Below are positions 53,189 through 59,889 of a stretch of DNA of 64,000 bases, piece by piece (positions within the stretch are counted from its first letter, which is position 1; every line of letters begins with the position of its first letter). Source of the stretch: UBA7703 sp963667195 (lineage in GTDB: Bacteria > Bacillota > Clostridia > Christensenellales > CAG-138); the NCBI GenBank assembly GCA_963667195.1, contig OY762962.1, positions 1,426,001-1,490,000 of the forward strand. Reading direction: 5' to 3'. The position numbers were made by a program, and so were the translations under genes. The notes under the pieces are model-generated. The model searched no databases. It was not told the origin of the DNA and saw only the letters and a program-made list of their open reading frames with translations.

Positions 53189-56116
53189 ATGCTGAAAATT
53201 GCGCAATGCTCCGACTTATTCTATCCCATCACCGATGGCGTGAGCCGGGTTGTGAATGCCTATGCGCGGGAACTGAGCGCGCTGGGGCAGGAAGTCTACG
53301 TGATTTCACCGCTGGTTACGCAGGGATATCGCGGGAAATTGCCTTACGAAATACTGGATTATGTTGCGCTGAGTCTTCCCGGCGCGCCGCAACGCGCGAC
53401 CTCGGCGTCTCTGGATATGCACTATCTGGCGCGGGTCAATGCGCTGTCGTTTGACATCGTGCACGCGCACAGCCCGGGTTCCGCGGGCATGGAGGCGGTG
53501 CGCCTCGCGGACAAGTGCCACGTGCCTTTGGTCGGCACCTTCCATACAAAGTACATTCGTGAACTCTTGATGAGTCAAAAGGACGAGCAGCAGAAGCAGC
53601 TCTCCCAATATTTTGCGTTCGATTTCTTCAACCGCTGCGACGAACTCTGGGTGGTCAGCGAGGAGGCGCGCACGTTTCTCTATGAGCGCGGCTTCGAGGG
53701 GAACATCGAGGTGTTTGAAAACGGTACTGAGCTGGAGCCCGCGGATCTGACTGCACGGCACCGCGCGCGGGAGCAGTTTCACCTCTCCGAAGCGCCGGCG
53801 CTGCTCTTTGCGGGCAGTCTCGATCAACAAAAGAACCTATCGCACGTGCTGGAAGCCGCAGCCATGCTAAGGCAGCGCGGGGTCGAATTCCAGCTGCTCG
53901 TCGCGGGCAGCGGGCCGGAGGAAAAGAATGCGCGGACGATCGCACGCGATCTGGGGCTACTTGGTACGGTGCGCTTCCTCGGTCAGATTACGGACGAATC
54001 TCTGCTTGCGGGCCTGTATGCAGAGAGCGCGCTTTGCTTATTCCCGATGCAGCGCATGAGCGCGGGACTCGTCGTGCGCGAGGCCGCGGTACAGGGCACA
54101 CCGTCGCTGGTTATCGCGGGCAGCTTGCCGGGAGAACTCATCACCGACGGAGTGAACGGGCTCACCTGTGGCGATACGCCGGAGAGCATGGCGGACGCGA
54201 TTGAAGAGTACTTAAAGAACCCGAATCAGATTGCAACGTTGAGCGCCAATGCGCGCGCGATGGCGCCTGTCCCGTGGGACGCGGTGATGGCGCGCGTCAA
54301 TGCCCGCTATGAAGCACTCGCGGGGATGGAGCGCGCGCAGCTTCGGCGTAAGCGCGGACTCTTCCGCAAAGAGATGGACAAGGTCGATCTCACGCTGCAA
54401 AAGCGCGCGATGGACATGATCTGGAAGTTCCTCACGCAGGACACCCAGCATCTCTATCCCTATGCGCACAAGCCGCAGAAACCGCCGTTCCTGCCGGAGG
54501 CGGATGTTAAACCGCTGCCGCGCAGCACGCCGGAGGCGGAGGGCGTCAGCTCGCTCGCCATCCGCGCGCTGTTGGACGCTATCCACGCGGACGAGGCGGC
54601 AAAGGCACACGAGATCATGATTCTGCGCAACGGAAAGGTGATTGCGGAGGCAAACTGGGCACCCTACGACGGCGCGTATCCGCACCAGCTCTACTCGCTC
54701 AGTAAGAGCATCACCGCGACTGCCATCGGCATGCTGGTGGACGAAGGCCTGCTCGACATCGACGAGCGCCTGAGCGATATTTTCTTTGACAAAGCGCCGG
54801 AGCTTTCCACGCATCCCGTGCAGAAGATGACGGTTCGGATGCTGCTCAACATGAGCACCGGGACCTATTTCAACGAGGCGGGTTCCGCGATGGGTACCGA
54901 TTGGGAGCGGGACTTCCTGCATGCGCCGGTAAAGTTTGAGCCGGGCAGCGCGTTTGACTACAACTCCATGAACACCTACATGCTCGCGGCAATCGTGCGC
55001 AGAAAGACCGGCGAAACGCTGACGCACTATCTGGAGCCGCGCCTCTACGAACCGCTTGGCATCGAGTCCTACTATTGGGAGACCTGCCCGAACGGCACCG
55101 AGAAGGGCGGCTGGGGGCTGTCCCTCACGCCGGAGAGCGTCGCAAAGGTCGGCCAGCTCTATCTGAATAAAGGCGTTTGGAACGGACAGCGGTTGCTTAG
55201 CGAGGCCTGGATTGAGGCGGCGACGAAGCCGCAGATCGACACCCCGCACGGCGAGATCACCTACGGCTACGGCCACCAGATCTGGATGACCGCGCGGGAA
55301 GGCGCATTTCTCTTCAACGGCGCGTTCGGGCAATATATGCTTGCGCTGCCGGATCAAAACGCGCTGGTGGTGCTGTTCTCCGGTACCTCGCGCCTCTTTG
55401 CGAATGGCGGCGTGCTCGATTATGTCTCCGCCTGCTTCGATGGCATGAGCCGCGATCCGATCGAGACCGATCCGCGTGCCGCGGACGCGCTCGCGACCAC
55501 GATTGCCGCACTCAGCGCGCGAGCAAGGCCGCCGTTTTACTCCGCCGAGCGCAAGAGCGTTCCGCTGGAGGAGCTGACCGCGCGGCTGACCGGGCGCGTC
55601 TACTCGTTTCCCGCGAACATCGGCGGCGTGTTCCCGTTTATTCTCCAGAGCGTACACAACAACTTCACCATGGGCGTGCAGCAGATCGTGTTCTCCCGCG
55701 CGGAGGATGGCTTGCTTGCCGTCGAGATGGTGGAGGGCGAATATAAGCACCGCTTCACGCTCGCGGAGAACGGCTTTACACAGGCCGTGTTCTCGCAGCG
55801 CGGAGATGTGTTTGAGGTACGGTTCGCCGTTCAGACGGAGATCTCCGAAGCGGGCGAGCTTTCGCTGATCGTTGCCGCGCACTTCATCGAGACGCCGTTC
55901 ATCCGCCTGATGCGGTTCACGCTCACGGGTGAGGACACGCTCAAGGTCGTGTTTGACGAGACGCCGTCGATCAAGGACGCATCCGAAATGCTCATGGAGC
56001 TCACCGGAATTACACGCGTGGATATCGTGCGAAACATGCTTCCGCTATTAAAGCAGGAGCGGATGCAGCACACGCTGCGAACGTTTACGACCGTCACGGT
56101 ACAAGGAAAACTATAG
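53189..56116 (+). CDS. Glycosyltransferase family 4 fused to a serine beta-lactamase-like hydrolase
   Basis: 975 residues, ribosome site AAAGGAGG. Residues 1-385: GT-B glycosyltransferase like the diacylglycerol glucosyltransferases (IAQCSDLFYPITDGVSRVV, DIVHAHSPGSAGMEAV, VGTFHTKY, ENGTELEP, LLFAGSLDQQKNL, VAGSGPEEKNA). In the E-x7-E motif the second Glu is present (Glu298 of VVREAA) but position 290 is Met. Residues 390-445: helical, charged linker. Residues 450-735: class C beta-lactamase/esterase-like domain with S503-LSK-506, FDYNSMNTY (Tyr591) and a GYGHQIW segment near the end. Residues 755-975: beta-rich domain of the kind found after such hydrolases. No signal peptide, so both act in the cytosol or at the inner membrane face. 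The frame is continuous with no sign of a sequencing join. Confidence 0.9.
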   Translation: MLKIAQCSDLFYPITDGVSRVVNAYARELSALGQEVYVISPLVTQGYRGKLPYEILDYVALSLPGAPQRATSASLDMHYLARVNALSFDIVHAHSPGSAGMEAVRLADKCHVPLVGTFHTKYIRELLMSQKDEQQKQLSQYFAFDFFNRCDELWVVSEEARTFLYERGFEGNIEVFENGTELEPADLTARHRAREQFHLSEAPALLFAGSLDQQKNLSHVLEAAAMLRQRGVEFQLLVAGSGPEEKNARTIARDLGLLGTVRFLGQITDESLLAGLYAESALCLFPMQRMSAGLVVREAAVQGTPSLVIAGSLPGELITDGVNGLTCGDTPESMADAIEEYLKNPNQIATLSANARAMAPVPWDAVMARVNARYEALAGMERAQLRRKRGLFRKEMDKVDLTLQKRAMDMIWKFLTQDTQHLYPYAHKPQKPPFLPEADVKPLPRSTPEAEGVSSLAIRALLDAIHADEAAKAHEIMILRNGKVIAEANWAPYDGAYPHQLYSLSKSITATAIGMLVDEGLLDIDERLSDIFFDKAPELSTHPVQKMTVRMLLNMSTGTYFNEAGSAMGTDWERDFLHAPVKFEPGSAFDYNSMNTYMLAAIVRRKTGETLTHYLEPRLYEPLGIESYYWETCPNGTEKGGWGLSLTPESVAKVGQLYLNKGVWNGQRLLSEAWIEAATKPQIDTPHGEITYGYGHQIWMTAREGAFLFNGAFGQYMLALPDQNALVVLFSGTSRLFANGGVLDYVSACFDGMSRDPIETDPRAADALATTIAALSARARPPFYSAERKSVPLEELTARLTGRVYSFPANIGGVFPFILQSVHNNFTMGVQQIVFSRAEDGLLAVEMVEGEYKHRFTLAENGFTQAVFSQRGDVFEVRFAVQTEISEAGELSLIVAAHFIETPFIRLMRFTLTGEDTLKVVFDETPSIKDASEMLMELTGITRVDIVRNMLPLLKQERMQHTLRTFTTVTVQGKL

Positions 56117-56142
56117 AAGTGATTTTGTATCACTGATCCATG

Positions 56143-56208
56143 TTACCACGTGTGGTAAAACACAAACCGTGAGAAAAGCGCAACTCGGGCGTTTACCACG
56201 TGTGGTAA
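56143..56208. promoter_or_regulatory. Pair of identical palindromes TTACCAC-GT-GTGGTAA
   Basis: Copies at 56143-56158 and 56193-56208, centres exactly 50 bases apart, both followed by AA. Seven-base arms around GT are the size of a repressor dimer site, and the spacing is close to five helical turns. No promoter is seen beside them, so they may be operators of unknown function, protein-binding sites for chromosome organisation, or hairpins. Confidence 0.5.
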
Positions 56209-56321
56209 AAAACAGCAATCCCACAGCTAATACTGCCATTGACAGCGGAAAAGACACGAATTCGAATTTTGAGAAACACGAAGACTGACAGTCGGTGAAA
56301 GACGTGGAAAGCCGTCGCGAT

Positions 56322-56444
56322 GCGGGCGGATGATATCCGCCCCTACACCCGCTTTTGCGGAGTAGCCCGCAATTCGAAACCGTTTGATTCGATCTAAACC
56401 TAGATTTTCTGGTGCGCGTGTAGGGGCGGATATCATCCGCCCGC
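56322..56444. repeat. 123-bp inverted-repeat element, copy 2
   Basis: Same 26-base terminal inverted repeats as copy 1 (56322-56347 and 56419-56444), interior nearly identical with a few changes and two extra bases. Flanked on both sides by GAT, a possible short target duplication not seen at copy 1. Confidence 0.85.
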
Positions 56445-56465
56445 GATGCACCGGTCTCACGTAAG

Positions 56466-56505
56466 AAAGCTACCCGAAAGTAGATACTTTTCGGGTAGCT
56501 CTTTT
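56466..56505 (+). terminator. Terminator of the fusion gene transcript
   Basis: AGCTACCCGAAA/TTTCGGGTAGCT with an eight-base loop and then CTTTTT. It lies about 350 bases after the fusion gene stop, beyond the palindromes and the repeat. Confidence 0.85.
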
Positions 56506-56579
56506 TAAACTGCTAGATATCCATCAAGGTAGAGGAACCGTCTGCGTTTTTAGAAGAGATAACAATGTTGTGCCATCCC

Positions 56580-57593
56580 TCATTCGCCCTTCATGTCGAT
56601 GACCTTTGCCTTTTTGTCGATGACCTCCATGCTCAACAGCACAGATTCACCGATGGCGGCTTCAATGTCGTCATCCGTGACGCCAAGCGGCAGGCAAGCT
56701 TCCTCTTTGTCGATGAAGAGATTGCTCGTCTGCATGTCCACAAACTTGGACATGAGCAAGCCGCCTTCCGTGCCCGCGGAGCGGTGCTGCTTCTCGATTC
56801 CGCTTGCGCTCATGGCAAACAGGAATTTCGGGATGGTGATGATCTTCTTGTCCGGGGTTCCCATGTACTTGTTCATGATGGCGATCATCTCGCGCCACGT
56901 GAGGTTGAACCAGCCGATGGGGTATGCGGTCGCGCCCCGCCCGCGCTCGAGCGCGCCCGCGAAGGCCTGACCAACCTGACGGACGGTGACCATCGCGGTG
57001 CCGCCCTTGGGATAAAGAATCGCGCCCTTCATCTTGAGCAGCATCTCCACGAGAAACACCCAAACGGGTTTTCTGCCCTTCTGGGTTCCGAAGATATACG
57101 GCAGTTCCAGCACGGAGACCGCGAAGTTCTCGTCCGCAAACGAGAACGCTATGTTCTCCTGATCGATCCTGCTGCGGATGTAGGGATGCCAGCGGGTCAG
57201 TTCCATGTCGGGATACTTCTTTGCGAAGTAGGAGAAATAGGAGCCCGCGATGACCGCGTGCTTGACGCCGCTCTCCTTGGCGAGGCGAAGCATCCGCTCC
57301 AAGGGAGTGATATTGTATTTTTTGAAGAAATCGTAGATGGGAGACGGGCCTTCGATTCGCTCGTCCACACCCGCGGCAAAGATGAACCCGTCCATGCCCG
57401 CAAAGGCCGCGCGCAGTTCATCATCCGTCATATCGTTGCTGTTTTTGAGTGTCAGCGTCATCTCCGGCGGCAAGAGCGCGCCGTCGGGCAGCGGCGGCAG
57501 TGCGATAGAGTGCACGCTGTGCCCGCGGGAGATGAGCTCTCGCGCGGCCTGGCTGCCTAAAAGCCCCGTTCCGCCGATCATGAGTATTTTCAT
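56580..57593 (-). CDS. NAD-dependent epimerase/dehydratase-like protein
   Basis: 337 residues from the ATG at 57593 with GGAGGTG upstream. Extended short-chain dehydrogenase fold: MKILMIGGTGLLGSQAARELISRGHSV is the dinucleotide-binding site; AGSYFSYFAKKYPDMELTRWHPYIRSR occupies the catalytic region, where the usual YxxxK pair is seen only loosely (Tyr then Lys further on). The later segment ELPYIFGTQKGRKPVW is typical of sugar-nucleotide or atypical NmrA-like members. Substrate unknown; it may be a redox sensor rather than an enzyme. Confidence 0.85.
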   Translation of the reverse strand: MKILMIGGTGLLGSQAARELISRGHSVHSIALPPLPDGALLPPEMTLTLKNSNDMTDDELRAAFAGMDGFIFAAGVDERIEGPSPIYDFFKKYNITPLERMLRLAKESGVKHAVIAGSYFSYFAKKYPDMELTRWHPYIRSRIDQENIAFSFADENFAVSVLELPYIFGTQKGRKPVWVFLVEMLLKMKGAILYPKGGTAMVTVRQVGQAFAGALERGRGATAYPIGWFNLTWREMIAIMNKYMGTPDKKIITIPKFLFAMSASGIEKQHRSAGTEGGLLMSKFVDMQTSNLFIDKEEACLPLGVTDDDIEAAIGESVLLSMEVIDKKAKVIDMKGE

Positions 57594-57622
57594 TTTACAC
57601 ACCTCCTGTGATTGATACATCT

Positions 57623-57641
57623 ATTATAACAGCTTCTGTTA
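57623..57641 (-). promoter_or_regulatory. Epimerase-gene promoter with overlapping palindrome
   Basis: Extended -10 TG-T-TATAAT on the minus strand (57623-57631). The inverted repeat TAACAG-CTT-CTGTTA (57627-57641) overlaps it, so a repressor could block the promoter. Confidence 0.5.
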
Positions 57642-57778
57642 CGTTTTCCGCAACGAGATCACAAACAATGCAAGTTGATGCACCACGGCAGAAATGCGCT
57701 TGCCCGATCTGGCGGTGGGCGCGCAAAGCGTGATACAATAGTCGGGATCAAGGGCGTAGGAAAGCGAGGCGGTGCGGC

Positions 57779-58153
57779 GTGAAAAAGAAAGACGTTCTGC
57801 TGATTTGCGGCGTGCTACTGTTGGCGCTTGCCGCGTTTGTTGCCTCGCGCTTATTCGCGCAAACATCCGACGCGGCGAAGGTGACCGTCTATGTCGGCGG
57901 CGCGGTCTACGCGCAGGTTTCCGCAAGCGATTACCAGACCATCACGGTGGATCAGGGCGGCGGCAAGGTCAACGTGATCGTGATTGACGAAAGCGGCGTG
58001 CGGATGGAATCCTCCACCTGCAAGAACCAGATCTGCGTGCATCACGGCGCGATCGACCCGAACAACACAGATGAGCTCCTGCTCGATCACTGGATCGTCT
58101 GCCTGCCAAACGGCGTCTCCGTCGAAGTGACGGGCACGGAGGATCAAGGATGA
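57779..58153 (+). CDS. NusG domain II-containing exported protein
   Basis: 124 residues, GTG start. One N-terminal membrane helix (about 5-26), then a small beta domain with the family motif MESSTCKNQICVHHGAI, where two cysteines and a histidine sit in the order seen in NusG_II proteins. Such genes accompany Gx transporters and ApbE in clusters for flavin-based electron transfer across the membrane. Overlaps the next gene by four bases (ATGA). Confidence 0.85.
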   Translation: MKKKDVLLICGVLLLALAAFVASRLFAQTSDAAKVTVYVGGAVYAQVSASDYQTITVDQGGGKVNVIVIDESGVRMESSTCKNQICVHHGAIDPNNTDELLLDHWIVCLPNGVSVEVTGTEDQG

Positions 58154-58701
58154 ACCGCCGCTGGAGCGCGTCCGTCGTCGCAAAGCTCGGGCTGCTCACC
58201 GCGGTTGCGATCGTACTGGGCTATTTTGAATATCTGCTGCCCGTCACCGGCATCCCCGGCGTCAAGCTGGGGCTCGCCAACACGGTGCTGCTCTACGCGC
58301 TGTATCTCATCGACGTGCCGAGCGCGATCCTTTTGATGTTCCTCAAAGTGGGACTTAGCGGGCTACTGTTCGGCGGCCCTGCCGCGATGCTATATAGCCT
58401 CGCGGGCGGCGTGCTGAGCCTAGTTGTGATGATCCTCGCGCGAAAGAGCAAGGGACTGAGCATCGTGGGCGTGAGCGTACTCGGCGCGGTGAGCCACAAT
58501 GTGGCTCAGATGGTGGTCGCCTGCTTCGTCGTGGAGTCGCGCGCGATCCTTGCGTATCTGCCGATTCTGCTCTTTGCGGCTGCCGTAACGGGTACGCTGA
58601 CGGGGCTGATTGCGCGCTATACCTTCCGCGGATTACGCCCGAAAACAACCGAGCAAAGCGATCCCGCGAAAATCAGCACACAGAACGAGCGTAAGTCTTG
58701 A
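58150..58701 (+). CDS. Gx transporter / heptaprenyl diphosphate synthase component I-type membrane protein
   Basis: 183 residues with about five membrane helices. LGLLTAVAIVLGYFEYLLP, GIPGVKLGLANTVLLYALYLI and GAVSHNVAQMVVA are typical of the Hpre_diP_synt_I (Gx transporter) family, related to ECF S-components. A role in precursor uptake, possibly for flavin or isoprenoid compounds, is proposed for such clusters. Coupled to the NusG-II gene. Confidence 0.85.
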   Translation: MNRRWSASVVAKLGLLTAVAIVLGYFEYLLPVTGIPGVKLGLANTVLLYALYLIDVPSAILLMFLKVGLSGLLFGGPAAMLYSLAGGVLSLVVMILARKSKGLSIVGVSVLGAVSHNVAQMVVACFVVESRAILAYLPILLFAAAVTGTLTGLIARYTFRGLRPKTTEQSDPAKISTQNERKS

Positions 58702-58726
58702 TAAAACAGACAAAACATGGAATAAT
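58698..58726 (+). promoter_or_regulatory. Promoter of apbE
   Basis: TTGATA (58698-58703), 17-base spacer, AATAAT (58721-58726), overlapping the end of the upstream gene. Confidence 0.5.
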
Positions 58727-58805
58727 GCTGACAGGCACAATCGATCTTGCGCGAGCGGTAGCACGCGTTACGGAGAAATAGGAGAGTCCAACGAAGAAGC
58801 GCGTT

Positions 58806-59849
58806 TTGAAATTTAGGTACACGGTGCTGTGCGCGCTGCTTGCGCTGAGCCTGCTGATCGGCGGCTGCGCACAAAAAGCACAGCCCAAGCGGTATGAGAA
58901 GGTCTATCTGGACGTGTTCGACACCGTGACAACGGTCATTCTCTACGACACGAGCGAAGAGAGCGCGAATGCGCGATTTGACGAGCTGCACGACCTCCTG
59001 CTGACATACCACCAACTCTACGATATCTACCACACCTACGACGGCATGAACAACCTCGCGACGGTCAACCAAAACGCGGGTATTGCGCCCGTCAAGGTGA
59101 GTGATCAGATTCTCGATATGGTCGAATACGCCATCTCGATGGACAAACTCACCAGCGGCAGAATGAACATCGCGATGGGCGGCGTGCTGCAGATTTGGCA
59201 GACCTATCGCGACACGGGCTTGGATGATCCGGACAAGGCGGAGCTGCCGCCGATGGCGGAGCTGCAAGCCGCAAACGCTCACGCTTCCATCGACAGCATC
59301 GTGCTCAATCGAACGGCGGGAACGCTGTATGTCAGCGACGCAAGCACCCAGTTCGACGTCGGCGCAATCGCGAAGGGGTACGCCGCGCAAAAAGCGACCG
59401 AGGCGATGAAGAACGCGGGAGTAACGAGCATGCTCCTCAGCGTCGGCGGAAACGTCTGCTCCATCGGTACGCGCGCGGACGGAACCGGCTGGAAGGTCGG
59501 CATCCAGAACCCGTATGGAGACGGAACCCTGTGCGCGGTGCAGGTTAGCGGCCTTAGCGTGGTGACCAGCGGCACCTACGAGCGGTATTACACCGTGGAC
59601 GGCAAGCGCTATCACCACATCATCGATCCCGCAACCCTGATGCCGTCTACCTACTACGATTCGGTCACGGTGGTTTCGAGCGATTCCGCGCTGGCCGATG
59701 CGTTGACGACGGGGCTCTTCTGCATGCCGATTGAGGAAGGGTTGGCCCTGATCGAACGCCTGCCGGATACCGAGGCACTCTGGGTGCTCCCGGACGGATC
59801 GCAGCAGATGAGCAGCGGGTTTTCCGCCTTGATCACGAAAGAACAATAA
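58806..59849 (+). CDS. apbE: FAD:protein FMN transferase (lipoprotein)
   Basis: 347 residues, TTG start. Lipobox IGGC (Cys21) anchors it outside the membrane. ApbE attaches FMN through a phosphoester to Ser/Thr of partner proteins. Family motifs: YEKVYLDVFDTVTTVILYD, YDGMNNLATVNQNAG, FDVGAIAKGYAAQKA, LLSVGGNV, YHHIIDPATLMPS (metal and FAD contacts) and ALTTGLFCMP. It follows the NusG-II and Gx genes, the usual context of extracytoplasmic flavinylation. No FMN-binding-domain partner with the target motif is seen in this window. Confidence 0.93.
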   Translation: MKFRYTVLCALLALSLLIGGCAQKAQPKRYEKVYLDVFDTVTTVILYDTSEESANARFDELHDLLLTYHQLYDIYHTYDGMNNLATVNQNAGIAPVKVSDQILDMVEYAISMDKLTSGRMNIAMGGVLQIWQTYRDTGLDDPDKAELPPMAELQAANAHASIDSIVLNRTAGTLYVSDASTQFDVGAIAKGYAAQKATEAMKNAGVTSMLLSVGGNVCSIGTRADGTGWKVGIQNPYGDGTLCAVQVSGLSVVTSGTYERYYTVDGKRYHHIIDPATLMPSTYYDSVTVVSSDSALADALTTGLFCMPIEEGLALIERLPDTEALWVLPDGSQQMSSGFSALITKEQ

Positions 59850-59889
59850 TAGTTTACGATAGTCACATACACGAAAGGGGCATAGTAGC

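Larger units (their letters stand above)
56117..56579. other. Gene-free stretch with palindromes, repeat element and terminator
   Basis: 463 bases between convergent genes. In order: two identical palindromes (56143 and 56193), a plain segment, the second copy of the inverted-repeat element, and a terminator. No reading frame looks real. Confidence 0.7.

Noticed and set aside
54212..55882. Long minus-strand open frame opposite the fusion gene
   Set aside because: It is a by-product of GC-rich codons on the other strand: composition is dominated by Arg, His, Leu and Ala, no motif is seen, and it has no ribosome site.
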